A DNA stretch of 64,000 nucleotides from DATFVA01 sp963743325 (GCA_963743325.1 CAVUOZ010000012.1:62001-126000), one strand, 5' to 3'; shown: positions 8,703 through 17,198, counted from the first letter of the stretch. The notes: generated by a model from the letters alone, not told the origin. Numbers and translations: made by a program.

Positions 8703-10157
8703 TTGGCTGCTATAGATATTTTATTACTTATAGGTGCGATCCTTATAATTATCAGCATTTTAATTTCGAGGCTGTTTCGCAACAGCGGATTACCAACAAT
8801 GCTGCTCTTTATTATTGTCGGTATGCTTGCCGGTTCAGAAGGGATCGGCGGGATATATTTTGATAACACTTTATTAGCGCAGTCTATCGGCATCATAGCA
8901 TTAGTATTAATCCTGTTCTCAGGCGGATTAGATACAAAATGGACTGAATCAAAATCTGTTTTTAAACCTGCAGTTCTGCTTGCCACCGTTGGTGTAATTA
9001 TTACAGCAGTAATTACCGCCGTTTGTGTTATGCTGATATTTAACACTTCATTTTTGTGGGGACTTTTAGTCGGTTCAATTATTTCTTCTACAGATGCTGC
9101 TGCTGTTTTTTCAGTATTGCGAAGCGGTAACCTGGAACTAAAGGGTAAATTAAAACCTTTGTTAGAGCTTGAATCGGGAAGTAATGACCCAATGGCAGTT
9201 TTTTTAACCGTAGCGACTATTGAATTATTACTCTCACCCGGCGGTACTTTTCTTCATATGGTTTATATTTTCTTTGTTCAGATCAGCCTGGGCATTGCTT
9301 TAGGTTTTTCAGGCGGTAAAGTAATGGCATACCTTATCAATAAACTGAATTTCTTCTATGAAGGTATTTACCCGATATTTGCTTTATCATTAGCTCTCCT
9401 GATTTACTCACTTACAGCTGTTATCGGCGGCAGCGGTTTTTTAGCCATTTACATTGCCGGAATAATTTTAGGGAATGTAGGCTTTGTTCATAAAAAGTCG
9501 TTAATCCGGTTTTTTGACGGTCTGTCCTGGTTAAGCCATATAGCAATGTTCCTTACACTGGGCCTGCTGGTCTTCCCATCCGGGCTGATCCCGATTATTG
9601 GCGTCGGATTTATATTGAGTGCAGTATTAATCTTTATTGCACGCCCTTTAAGTGTGTTTATCACATTTATACCTTTTAAATTCAATTTTAAGGAAAAAGC
9701 TTTCACTTCATGGATCGGTTTACGCGGCGCTGTCCCGATTATTTTAGCAACATTTCCTTTAATAGCTGGTGTAGCCAATGCAAGGTTAATCTTCTATCTG
9801 GTTTTTTTTATTGTATTAACTTCAGCGCTGATCCAGGGATGGTCAATAAATTTTGTTTCAAAATTATTAAACCTTTCAAAGCCGATTCCAAAGAAAATAT
9901 CCATACCATTGGAGTTTACCTCTGATATAAAAGATGATACTGAACTCGTTGAAATAATCGTCCCCTATAATTCAAAAACAGACGGCAAACAAATTGTGGA
10001 TTTGAATTTTCCCGGAGACAGCAGGATTGTCCTGGTTATCAGAGAAGACAAAAATATCATACCGGCCGGCGGAACAATTCTTAAAGGAGGAGATACATTG
10101 CTGTTTCTGGTAAATAAAAATGATAATGTTTCATTGAAGGAAATTTTTAGCAGTTAG
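8703..10157 (+). CDS. nhaP2: K+/H+ antiporter, CPA1 family, NhaP2 type
   Basis: A 484-residue inner-membrane antiporter with about 12 transmembrane helices. Family motifs are present: GMLAGSEGIGGI, SSTDAAAVFSVL, the ESGSNDPMAVFL helix with the ion-binding Asn-Asp, and GLRGAVPIILA. The C-terminal ~80 residues form a TrkA-C/RCK_C regulatory domain (IPLEFTSDIKDD to DTLLFLVNK). The second regulatory domain of longer NhaP2 proteins is absent. I prefer the TTG at 8703, because GGGAG lies 7 bases upstream and the N-terminus then matches the family; the frame also opens at a TTG at 8685. The role, exchange of cytosolic K+ for H+, is inferred from the family. The 3' end overlaps the convergent cupin gene by 11 bases. 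Confidence 0.85.
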   Translation: MAAIDILLLIGAILIIISILISRLFRNSGLPTMLLFIIVGMLAGSEGIGGIYFDNTLLAQSIGIIALVLILFSGGLDTKWTESKSVFKPAVLLATVGVIITAVITAVCVMLIFNTSFLWGLLVGSIISSTDAAAVFSVLRSGNLELKGKLKPLLELESGSNDPMAVFLTVATIELLLSPGGTFLHMVYIFFVQISLGIALGFSGGKVMAYLINKLNFFYEGIYPIFALSLALLIYSLTAVIGGSGFLAIYIAGIILGNVGFVHKKSLIRFFDGLSWLSHIAMFLTLGLLVFPSGLIPIIGVGFILSAVLIFIARPLSVFITFIPFKFNFKEKAFTSWIGLRGAVPIILATFPLIAGVANARLIFYLVFFIVLTSALIQGWSINFVSKLLNLSKPIPKKISIPLEFTSDIKDDTELVEIIVPYNSKTDGKQIVDLNFPGDSRIVLVIREDKNIIPAGGTILKGGDTLLFLVNKNDNVSLKEIFSS

Positions 10158-10488
10158 AGATTATTAATAACATTTTTGTTCGTTCAATTGCAAGAAGCGA
10201 GTGGGGAATTCTCGCGGGCAGTTTTAAGATATTACCTGATTTCAGTTTATAATTCTGATTGGAAATTGTGAAATCAATTTCACCCTCAAGAATACAGACT
10301 AAAGCTTCGGATGAAGCTGCATGCTCTATAAGTCCCTGCTCCTTATCCAGAATAAATAATACTACGCTGCCTGCCGGGTTTTTTAAAACCGTCTTGATAG
10401 TTATCGACTCCGGCTGATAGTCATAATCATTTAAAAAACTTGTTACAAGGACTTTATCCAGTTTATTTTCTATATGGTCATTGTGCAT
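10147..10488 (-). CDS. Small cupin-domain protein
   Basis: A 113-residue single-domain cupin. Cupin motif 1 is reduced (EHAASSEALVCILEGEIDF, one His plus the conserved Glu-rich turn and Gly). Motif 2 is LPARIPHSLLAIERT with its His. Such proteins bind a metal or small ligand and act as sensors, isomerases or stress proteins; which applies here is not visible. It lies 27 bases downstream of the ferredoxin gene on the same strand and is probably co-transcribed under the Crp/Fnr-type site at 10887-10898. Confidence 0.75.
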   Translation of the reverse strand: MHNDHIENKLDKVLVTSFLNDYDYQPESITIKTVLKNPAGSVVLFILDKEQGLIEHAASSEALVCILEGEIDFTISNQNYKLKSGNILKLPARIPHSLLAIERTKMLLIISNC

Positions 10489-10515
10489 ATTGTACTCCGG
10501 TTAAAAATTGCCGGA

Positions 10516-10815
10516 TTATTTTCCCAGCAGTTCGAGTTTTTCTTTTTTAGATAATAGTTCTTCTTTGTTTTCGATATGAGCCAGGTCTTTGATTATACAA
10601 TCGACCGGGCAAACTGCCATACACTGCGGTTCATCGTAAAACCCGACGCATTCTGTGCATTTATCGGGTACAATGTAAAAATAGTCCATTGCTATAGGCG
10701 AATTTGAATCTTTGTTTAACTGCCAGTTTACTCCGCCTTCGTAAATAGCATTATTGGGACATTCGGGTTCGCACGCGCCGCAGTTAATGCACTCATCAGT
10801 GATTAAAAGAGCCAT
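10516..10815 (-). CDS. 2[4Fe-4S] ferredoxin
   Basis: A 99-residue ferredoxin of the Allochromatium/YfhL type. Cluster 1 cysteines are C9, C12, C15 and C19 (CINCGACEPECP). The second set is C53, C56, C65, C69 and C73 with the characteristic eight-residue insert between the second and third Cys. A short C-terminal helical tail follows. It acts as a low-potential cytosolic electron carrier. A TGACTTAAGTCA palindrome centred 77 bp upstream of the start matches sites in front of nirK and the Crp/Fnr gene, so it is likely induced with them and may feed electrons to the flavin reductase or nitrogen-oxide metabolism (inference). The cupin gene follows. Confidence 0.92.
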   Translation of the reverse strand: MALLITDECINCGACEPECPNNAIYEGGVNWQLNKDSNSPIAMDYFYIVPDKCTECVGFYDEPQCMAVCPVDCIIKDLAHIENKEELLSKKEKLELLGK

Positions 10816-10886
10816 AATCTATCCTTCCGTCAAAATCGTTTTAATTTCCTGATGTCTAACTTAGCCGTGCGTTATTATTTAGTCAT

Positions 10887-10898
10887 TGACTTAAGTCA
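10887..10898. promoter_or_regulatory. Crp/Fnr-type operator upstream of ferredoxin
   Basis: A perfect palindrome TGACTTAAGTCA inside TTGACTTAAGTCAG. It lies between the folE stop (10959) and the ferredoxin start (10815). The same motif occurs at 14664-14675 and 16666-16677, next to nirK and a Crp/Fnr regulator. Confidence 0.75.
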
Positions 10899-10958
10899 GT
10901 AAAACTAATTTTAGTATTTATTAGAAAAATGACGGGGTAGTTCCAATTACCGGGATTA

Positions 10959-11621
10959 TTACTTTCCGACCAGGGTTAGAAATTCGTTACGAATATCAGT
11001 CTGAAGAAATTTCCCGTTGTAAAAAGATGTAATTGTTTTGCTGTTTACATCATTTACGCCTCTCGATTTAACACAAAGATGATCTGCCTCAATAAGAACT
11101 GCAGCATCCTCGGTATTAAGTATTTTCATTATTTCCCTGCCGATCTGCATTGTTAATCTTTCCTGCTGCTGCGGTCTTTTAGAAAAATACTGAACAATAC
11201 GGTTCAGTTTTGAAAGTCCTATTACGTATCCTGTCGAATAATAAGCAATATGGGCAAGCCCTATAATGGGCACAAAGTGATGCTCACAGGTTGAATAGAG
11301 CGTTATATCTTTTTCTATAAGCATCTGGTTATAATCATATTTATTTCTGAAGAGAGTTACAGCGGGTTTATTGCTGCTGTTTAATCCGCTGAATATTTCT
11401 TTGACGTACATATTTGCTACTCTCCGGGGAGTATCTTTAAGACTGTCATCCCGGAGATCCAGTCCGAGCACCTCCATTATTTCCCTGAATTTCTGCTCGA
11501 TGAACTCAGTCTTTGTGTCATCATCAATATCAATACTACCGGAATATTTATCCGGAGATAAAAATGAATTATCCTTTTCAAGGATTTTTAAATTATTGAC
11601 TGTGTGATTTCCGTCTTTCAT
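10959..11621 (-). CDS. folE: GTP cyclohydrolase I
   Basis: A 220-residue enzyme converting GTP to 7,8-dihydroneopterin triphosphate, the first step of folate/tetrahydropterin synthesis. Zinc ligands C112 and H115 (STCEHHFVP) and C183 (HLCVKSRG) are present, with the substrate-binding GLSKLNRIV and RPQQQERLT motifs. It has a ~35-residue non-conserved N-terminal extension before the catalytic core. It probably forms a cytosolic decamer, as in the family. It reads toward the ferredoxin gene but is separated from it by the Crp/Fnr-type site, so it is probably a separate transcript. No riboswitch is seen upstream. Confidence 0.95.
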   Translation of the reverse strand: MKDGNHTVNNLKILEKDNSFLSPDKYSGSIDIDDDTKTEFIEQKFREIMEVLGLDLRDDSLKDTPRRVANMYVKEIFSGLNSSNKPAVTLFRNKYDYNQMLIEKDITLYSTCEHHFVPIIGLAHIAYYSTGYVIGLSKLNRIVQYFSKRPQQQERLTMQIGREIMKILNTEDAAVLIEADHLCVKSRGVNDVNSKTITSFYNGKFLQTDIRNEFLTLVGK

Positions 11622-11667
11622 AAAAACGACTCCTGCTTTGAAGATTAGGATTAGAATTTTTAATAAA

Positions 11668-11700
11668 AGCCGGAAGAATGATCAATTAATTCTTCCGGCT
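11668..11700 (-). terminator. Rho-independent terminator
   Basis: AGCCGGAAGAAT (11668-11679) and ATTCTTCCGGCT (11689-11700) form a 12-bp stem. On the minus strand it is followed by TTTTATTAA. It lies just after the stop of the gene at 11708 and ends that transcript. Confidence 0.85.
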
Positions 11701-11707
11701 TGTGGAT

Positions 11708-12388
11708 TTATTTTTCAAATTTATCGGGGAATTGTTTAACGATGCCGGCAGAAAGCATATCCGACATCTTCAGTATTTCATCATGGACTTTATCATAAGC
11801 AGCTACATCGGAATTATAATCCTTCTTTATACGTGCGACGGCTTCATCTGTTGTAAGTTTAAGATGATTGTCCATCATCATTTTCATATCATTTAATTTC
11901 CAGTTAGGGTTGGCACTGCTGAGGAATTCAGATATTTCATCGGCATTTGCATGCCATCTATTATCTGCATCGGCAAGGGCTGCAGAGTTTCCGTTTTTTG
12001 CTGCTGTTACCACTTCTCCTGCTATCGATATGTGTGCTTTCAGCAGCTCTGTTAATTTTTCCCCTGCTTCATTTCCATAAAACGATTTAATAGCATTACC
12101 GATATCTGTCTGGTTCTGAAGCAGACGGTTTAACGCCTGTTCTGTTCCGGGAAGCTGATCGGTAATACAAAGAATCACATTACGGGTCCACACAATATGA
12201 GATTCCCAAAGCTTTGCCATAGCTGCATAAAGCTGTTCTTTTGAATTAAGATCCGGTGATACGTCATAGGAATAACTATTTCCCAATTGTTTCCCATTCA
12301 GATCCGTTATAAAAGAAAAATTTGTAATGACTCCTGCTGCCATAAATACAACTGCGGCCATAAAAATTTTTGTTTTCATCTTATTCAC
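11708..12388 (-). CDS. Exported all-helical protein, conserved, function unknown
   Basis: A 226-residue protein with a signal peptide or N-terminal anchor (KTKIFMAAVVFMAAGVITNFSF). A mature, helix-rich domain follows with conserved text: LWESHIVWTRNVI, LLQNQTDIGNAI, FYGNEAGEKLTELLKAHI, RWHANADEISEFL and LTTDEAVARI. This pattern occurs in a widespread bacterial family that is often misnamed in databases. His, Asp and Glu on the helices could bind a metal as in four-helix bundles, but I cannot assign a reaction. It has its own terminator (11668-11700) and sits among redox genes near nirK. Confidence 0.75.
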   Translation of the reverse strand: MNKMKTKIFMAAVVFMAAGVITNFSFITDLNGKQLGNSYSYDVSPDLNSKEQLYAAMAKLWESHIVWTRNVILCITDQLPGTEQALNRLLQNQTDIGNAIKSFYGNEAGEKLTELLKAHISIAGEVVTAAKNGNSAALADADNRWHANADEISEFLSSANPNWKLNDMKMMMDNHLKLTTDEAVARIKKDYNSDVAAYDKVHDEILKMSDMLSAGIVKQFPDKFEK

Positions 12389-12504
12389 CTTTTTTCCTAC
12401 TCGTTTGGCTTTTCAGAAACGCCCCGTTTTTTATAGTGGTATCCGGTCTCCACATTATTACGTTATTTATTAGTTACAAAACCGTTCAGATACTGCACTG
12501 TTTA

Positions 12505-13170
12505 TTAAATTCCTTCTTTCACAATGAATTTTTCATCAATATTTAACAGGCTTAGCTCTTTATCTACAGAAGCCATCATTAAAGGCGGACCGCATAAATA
12601 GTACATACTGCTGCCCATATTTTCTCTTAAAAACTTCCCGGTTATAAAACCGTGTGCATAGCCGTTCGAATGCTCATCCGATAGAATGTTGATAAAGTTC
12701 TCCCCTAATAAACATTTGAATTCCTGTTCGAGAATAATATCAGCTTTTGTTTTGTTCGCAAATATCAGCCTGTTGCCGTCGAGTTCACCTTTTGATTTCA
12801 GATACCTGAAGATGGATATAAAAGGAGTAATTCCCGCGCCTCCTGCGATGAATGTACCAGGACCCTTATATTCAATTGTTCCCCAGACATCATGGATTAT
12901 CAGTTCGTCGCCCGGTGAAAGTGTACCTACTTTTTTAGTTACACCGTCATGATCATTATAAATCTTTATAGTAAACTCAAGATTCTGCCATTCATTTAAT
13001 CCTGTAAAAGTGAAGGGTCTGCTTTTGTCTTCATAGCCGGGTTTGTTAATTGCTGCTTCAGTTGCCTGCCCGGAAATGAAATTATAGCCTGCCGGTCTTT
13101 CAACTACGAATCTTTTAACGTCGTGAGTTACTTCCTCAATACTAATGATCTTAACGAAATGCTCTTCCAA
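12505..13170 (-). CDS. FAD/NAD(P)-binding flavin (ferredoxin) reductase-type oxidoreductase
   Basis: A 221-residue member of the ferredoxin-NADP+ reductase superfamily. Residues 51-55 (RPFTF) form the FAD-binding motif. GGAGITPF at 110-117 is the NAD(P) pyrophosphate loop, and CGPP at 193-196 is the C-terminal nucleotide motif. There is no fused 2Fe-2S domain, so it needs a separate electron partner. The ferredoxin at 10516-10815 is an obvious candidate (inference). The protein is cytosolic and single-domain. Upstream lies the ECF sigma gene on the same strand, 178 bp away. No Crp/Fnr-type palindrome was found directly in front of it. Confidence 0.88.
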   Translation of the reverse strand: MEEHFVKIISIEEVTHDVKRFVVERPAGYNFISGQATEAAINKPGYEDKSRPFTFTGLNEWQNLEFTIKIYNDHDGVTKKVGTLSPGDELIIHDVWGTIEYKGPGTFIAGGAGITPFISIFRYLKSKGELDGNRLIFANKTKADIILEQEFKCLLGENFINILSDEHSNGYAHGFITGKFLRENMGSSMYYLCGPPLMMASVDKELSLLNIDEKFIVKEGI

Positions 13171-13348
13171 AATTCTCTTTCCTTTCCTGTTTTAACATTA
13201 GAGGAAAAATGAAGTGAAAGGTTACAATTAAATTTTCCGAGGTAATTTTATGTGAGAATTATCTGATGGTATTGGTGATTAAAGCACATAATGAATGGGA
13301 CATCAATATTTATGTATGAAAAGCGGGAATAATGGCAGGTAATAAAGA

Positions 13349-14017
13349 TTAAGCCGGATTATTACTTTTGTTTCTGATATAGTCCATAACAGCATCGTTT
13401 ACACGGTCGCATCTTTCATTGCCGAATGTATAAAGATTGGAAACATTAGTAACATCCTGCAAAATATTCTTTAACATTGATTTTGCACGATGCAGGCGTA
13501 CTTTCACATTTACTTTGGAAATCACAAGCATTCCTGAAACTTTTTCGATACTCATCCCTTCAACTTCCTTTAAGATATAAACTGATTTATATTTTTCAGG
13601 CAGCTGCAGGATTGCTTTTTCAAGTATTTCTTTTCTTTCTTTGTCCATATATTCCTTCTCAGGGTTTAGATGATCGCCGGAAGAAATAGTTACATTTTCA
13701 GACATAAAAGTATTCTGAGCCTTTTTCTGCTTACGTTTCAGCATCAGGCATTCGTTAATTAATATCCTTATCAACCAGGTAGAAAATTTTGCATCCCCTC
13801 TGAATTGATCCAGCTTCTCATAAGCAGATATATATGCTGTCTGAATTACTTCCTCACAGTCATCATCATAAACCCCGTAGCTTATAGCAATTCTAAAAAG
13901 GCGCTGGTTATATCTTTTTACTATCTCGCTGAAATATTCACTGTTCCCGCTTCTTACCTCGCTGATGATCTCGTCATCCGTAAGGTCTGTTAATTTTTTG
14001 TTTGCTAATTCAGGCAT
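13349..14017 (-). CDS. ECF-type RNA polymerase sigma factor
   Basis: A 222-residue sigma-70 family member. Region 2 covers about residues 25-95 (FSEIVKRYNQRLFRIAI ... FSTWLIRILINECL). Region 4 covers about 130-185 (ILQLPEKYKSVYILKEVEGMSIEKVSGML ... VRLHRAKSML). A C-terminal tail with FGNERCDRVNDAVMDYI follows region 4. It directs RNA polymerase to alternative promoters, but its regulon and signal are not visible. No adjacent zinc-type anti-sigma gene is recognised, so control by an anti-sigma partner nearby is unlikely. The single Cys in the tail invites a redox role (speculation). Confidence 0.9.
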   Translation of the reverse strand: MPELANKKLTDLTDDEIISEVRSGNSEYFSEIVKRYNQRLFRIAISYGVYDDDCEEVIQTAYISAYEKLDQFRGDAKFSTWLIRILINECLMLKRKQKKAQNTFMSENVTISSGDHLNPEKEYMDKERKEILEKAILQLPEKYKSVYILKEVEGMSIEKVSGMLVISKVNVKVRLHRAKSMLKNILQDVTNVSNLYTFGNERCDRVNDAVMDYIRNKSNNPA

Positions 14018-14245
14018 ATACTTAAAATATTTTATTAAATATAATTATGTATATATACAACAGCAAATTTATCGTCTGAATCCCCTCTTTGCGTTACATA
14101 TTAACAGTAATTATTAATAGGATACTCACACTTAATTGTGAAAACAGGATAAAATATCGAATGAAAAAGTGTGGATTCACAGAGCAGATCCCCGTTTTTA
14201 ATCATTGGTAATGAAGGCAAATGATTTTTAATAAGGAAAGCATAA

Positions 14246-14461
14246 CTATATTTTCCCGGATGTTTTCGGTCCGGTTTCAGCTTTATCTTCGCTGCATATA
14301 CAGAAATATGCAGGAATAAGCGATTGGAAAAGTTCATGATAATATTTTCTTGCAATTATATGATCATGACTTCTATAAATTGTTGAAATGAATTCATTTA
14401 AGAACTCTTCAATCCGGGCATTAAATTCGGTGTTAATAATTTTATCTGTCTCCATTTCCAC
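14246..14461 (-). CDS. Possible small hypothetical protein
   Basis: A 71-residue open frame, MEMETDKIIN..., with a plausible helical composition and two Cys near the end. An overlapping frame at 14101-14355 is also open. I cannot tell which, if either, is translated; the other may be a shadow. No ribosome site is obvious. It lies between the ECF sigma gene and the nirK promoter. Confidence 0.3.
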   Translation of the reverse strand: MEMETDKIINTEFNARIEEFLNEFISTIYRSHDHIIARKYYHELFQSLIPAYFCICSEDKAETGPKTSGKI

Positions 14462-14755
14462 ACCACAAATCTATTGTAACTATTACAATGTTAGATAAAC
14501 AGGCCGGAATTAACAATGACTTTATTCAGCCTGATATTTTTTTAATTAACTTCCAATCTATCAGTTTGACTTAATGGGTACTTCCCGGTACTGCAATTAT
14601 ATCAAAACTTCAACCGATACATCGAACTTTTTATATCAATCTTCCACACAAAGTTTATTATAGTGACTTTAGTCAATGAATTACACTATTTGTTTAAGTA
14701 ACATTCAAACTGTGAAATTATTGAGTTCTTTAGATACTAAAATTCCGGATATAAA
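14462..14755 (+). promoter_or_regulatory. nirK upstream region
   Basis: This 294-bp AT-rich gap holds the Crp/Fnr-type palindrome at 14664-14675, centred about 86 bp before the nirK ATG. No gene or RNA structure is seen in the rest. Confidence 0.6.
14664..14675. promoter_or_regulatory. Crp/Fnr-type operator upstream of nirK
   Basis: TGACTTTAGTCA in GTGACTTTAGTCAA. One centre position differs from the perfect palindromes at 10887 and 16666. Predicted activator site for nirK. Confidence 0.7.
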
Positions 14756-15877
14756 ATGAAACAATTGCAAAGTATTACTTTAGTGTTGGTTTCTGTTCTT
14801 TCGATAATGATATTAAGCTCGTGCAGCAGGACCGATAGTAAATCATCGGTTTTCGAAGATCCCAAAGCGGAGAATGTTGAAAATCTGGAGCATGTTACTC
14901 AGAAACTTGTAGACCCCCCATTCCTTCCAAAATATGATCAGGTAGATAAAGGTACGCCTAAAGTTGTAAAAGTAGAACTAACTGTAGTCGAAAAGAAACT
15001 TGAAATTGCTCCCGGCGTATTCACCTGGGCATTAACGTATAATGGTTCAGTTCCGGGACCAATAATCGTAGTGCATCAAAACGATTATGTTGAAGTTACA
15101 GTTGTCAATCCCCCTGCAAATACAATGGTACACAATATTGATTTCCATGCAGCTACGGGGGCTATGGGAGGAGGAGATCTTACTCACGTTGCACCGGGAC
15201 AGAAAGTTACATTTCGTTTCAGGGCAATTAAACCGGGAGTATTTGTTTATCACTGTGCACCCGGTGGGATTATGGTTGCGCTGCATGTAATCTCAGGAAT
15301 GAATGGAGCGATAATGGTATTACCCAAAGAGGGACTTAAAGATGAGAACGGAAATCCGGTTAAATATGATAAGGCTTATTACGTTGCACAGCAGGATTAC
15401 TATATCCCGAAAGATAAAAACGGAAATTATAAACAATATTCCACACCTGCGGAGGGTCTTGGCGATCTGATGGAGTCCATAAGATCATTAACCCCCTCGC
15501 ATATAGTATTCAACGGCACTGTGGGAGCTCTTACAGGCGATAATGCACTTACTGCAAATGTCGGAGATAAAGTATTATTCATAACCTCAAGTGCGAACAG
15601 GGATACCAGGATACATATTGTAGGAGGGCATGCCGACCTTTTCTGGGAAGGCGGTGCATTTGGAAATAAGCCGCTGACAGATTTTGAAACCTGGCCGGTG
15701 CCGGGCGGAACAGCTGTAGCTGCACTTTATCAGTTTCGTGAGCCCGGAACTTATCTTTATACTAACCATAATCTCATTGAAGCTTTTTCTTTTGGAGCTA
15801 TGGCGCAGATAGACATAAAGGGTAAATGGAACGATGATCTGATGAAAGAAGTGCAAAAATCCGGTCCTATTAAATAA
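14756..15877 (+). CDS. nirK: Copper-containing nitrite reductase, lipoprotein
   Basis: A 373-residue two-cupredoxin enzyme reducing nitrite to nitric oxide. A lipobox (LSSC, Cys23) predicts a lipid-anchored protein outside the inner membrane. Ligands by family alignment: type 1 copper H126, C167, H177 and M182; type 2 copper H131, H166 and H338 (TNHNLIEAF); catalytic D129 and H287 (RIHIVGGH). The type 1 loop reads HCAPGGIMVALH, one residue longer than the classical HCAP-x-GMVPWH, with Ala-Leu replacing Pro-Trp before the His. A Crp/Fnr-type operator lies upstream and the regulator gene follows convergently. No nitric oxide reductase is in the window. A hairpin terminator lies at 15901-15927. 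Confidence 0.95.
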   Translation: MKQLQSITLVLVSVLSIMILSSCSRTDSKSSVFEDPKAENVENLEHVTQKLVDPPFLPKYDQVDKGTPKVVKVELTVVEKKLEIAPGVFTWALTYNGSVPGPIIVVHQNDYVEVTVVNPPANTMVHNIDFHAATGAMGGGDLTHVAPGQKVTFRFRAIKPGVFVYHCAPGGIMVALHVISGMNGAIMVLPKEGLKDENGNPVKYDKAYYVAQQDYYIPKDKNGNYKQYSTPAEGLGDLMESIRSLTPSHIVFNGTVGALTGDNALTANVGDKVLFITSSANRDTRIHIVGGHADLFWEGGAFGNKPLTDFETWPVPGGTAVAALYQFREPGTYLYTNHNLIEAFSFGAMAQIDIKGKWNDDLMKEVQKSGPIK

Positions 15878-15900
15878 GAACCAGCTTAAATTTGATTTAT

Positions 15901-15927
15901 GAAATGCTTCTGTTAATAAAGCATTTC
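15901..15927. terminator. Hairpin between convergent nirK and Crp/Fnr genes
   Basis: GAAATGCTT (15901-15909) pairs with AAGCATTTC (15919-15927). It lies 23 bp after the nirK stop and overlaps the stop of the regulator gene, so it can serve both strands. T-runs are short. Confidence 0.55.
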
Positions 15928-16594
15928 ATTCGGCTAATTTTTTTAACCTATTAAGATCTTTAACGAATACTGTTTTTCCGTGAACTCTGATTATCTGACT
16001 TTCCTTAAGTTTTTTTATAGCTCTTGAAATAGTCTCCGGTATTGTACCAAGATAAGCCGCCAGCGTTGGATTCGATAAAGGGATTTTAAAAAAGGGTTCC
16101 AGAAGATCTGAACTACCGCTGTTGTCAATTCCTTTTGCAATATAATCGGCTAAGCGGTTAATAACTTCCTTGAGCGACAGATCCTCTGCTTTTACAGTAA
16201 TTGATTTCAGACGTTTTGCAAAACCTGACATAATTTTAAAGCTCAGCTTTGGATTGTCTTCCAGAAGCTGAAGGAATTCATTTTTAGGAATAAATAGTAA
16301 GGTTGTATCTTCCATTACTACTACGCTTGCAGGACAGTCACCCCCTGTAAACAAAGGTACATCCCCGAATAAATGAGGTTTTGTCAACAGGTGAAGGATA
16401 TACTCTTTACCCTGGGGGGATATTTTAAATATCTTGACCAGACCCTTCAGAACAATGAATATTCCCTTAAATTCTTCCCCTTCATGAAATACATATTCAT
16501 CTTTCTTATAATTCAGAAGCCGGCTTAGCGCCGTTATTTTCCTCAATTCCTCAACATCCAGTTCTGAAAAGAGGGGGATATCCTGTAATATCAT
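15926..16594 (-). CDS. Crp/Fnr family regulator, DNR-like
   Basis: A 222-residue regulator with a cyclic-nucleotide-type sensor fold (residues ~5-115), a dimerisation helix (~115-145) and a winged HTH (~172-215). The recognition helix reads PETISRAIKKL, with the E-x-x-S-R pattern (E187, S190, R191) used by FNR relatives to read TTGA half-sites. There is no N-terminal Cys cluster (only C87), so an Fe-S oxygen sensor of the FNR kind is unlikely. A DNR-type NO or heme sensor is more plausible (inference). TGACTTAAGTCA lies 77 bp upstream, suggesting autoregulation. Matching sites precede nirK and ferredoxin. The gene is divergent from the membrane protein gene at 16743. Confidence 0.9.
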   Translation of the reverse strand: MILQDIPLFSELDVEELRKITALSRLLNYKKDEYVFHEGEEFKGIFIVLKGLVKIFKISPQGKEYILHLLTKPHLFGDVPLFTGGDCPASVVVMEDTTLLFIPKNEFLQLLEDNPKLSFKIMSGFAKRLKSITVKAEDLSLKEVINRLADYIAKGIDNSGSSDLLEPFFKIPLSNPTLAAYLGTIPETISRAIKKLKESQIIRVHGKTVFVKDLNRLKKLAE

Positions 16595-16665
16595 TTAGGC
16601 AGCCTGGTTATCTTTTTCGACTCTCAAAATTAAGTATTTATGATATATATAAAAATCTATGAGAC

Positions 16666-16677
16666 TGACTTAAGTCA
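16666..16677. promoter_or_regulatory. Crp/Fnr-type operator in a divergent promoter
   Basis: A perfect TGACTTAAGTCA palindrome in CTGACTTAAGTCAA, between the regulator (start 16594) and the membrane protein (start 16743). It is about equally far from both, so one site may control both directions. Confidence 0.75.
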
Positions 16678-16742
16678 ATGAATAATTTACCCGTGGTGTA
16701 TAATTTTCGGTATAATTTTTTAATGAGGAGATCCGTACAAAA

Positions 16743-17198
16743 ATGTTTTCTACTGTCAGATACTTCATAAAAACAAGTCTTATCTTTCTCTTTACAGGAT
16801 TATTAACAGGAATTTATATGTCAGTCCGCAGGTATATTTTTTTTGAAGGTGTTTCACCCATGTTAGTTTCAGCCCACACTCATATAATTCTGGTTGGGTC
16901 CGTAATGATGATGATTATGGGAGTAGCATTATGGTTTTTCCCAAAGCCGGAGAAAAATGATCAAAAGTATAACCCTTCATTGATTCTGTTTTCCTACTGG
17001 ATGATGACAATAGCAACTGCACTTAGATTTATTTTTCAAATAACTGAAACTTTTTTGTTCATAAACTGGATCAGTTATTTAGTAACTATAACTTCAATAT
17101 CGCAGGTATTAGCATTCGGGTTATTTTTCTATTCCATGTGGGGCAGAATCAGGTCAGTTGGGAGTCATTTGAGAGAAGCCAAAGGTGAAAGATTTTAA
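16743..17198 (+). CDS. Small four-helix membrane protein related to heme-copper oxidase subunit I
   Basis: A 151-residue inner-membrane protein with four predicted helices (about 10-28, 40-65, 80-100 and 110-132). Helix 2 carries SAHTHIILVGSVMMMIMG, resembling the heme-ligating His helix of cbb3/NorB-type subunit I, with two His. The protein corresponds to only about the first third of such a subunit, so it cannot be a full oxidase or NO reductase. Short stand-alone relatives occur near nitrogen-oxide genes. A heme- or copper-binding accessory role, or NO handling, is inference. It shares the divergent Crp/Fnr-type operator at 16666-16677. Confidence 0.75.
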   Translation: MFSTVRYFIKTSLIFLFTGLLTGIYMSVRRYIFFEGVSPMLVSAHTHIILVGSVMMMIMGVALWFFPKPEKNDQKYNPSLILFSYWMMTIATALRFIFQITETFLFINWISYLVTITSISQVLAFGLFFYSMWGRIRSVGSHLREAKGERF

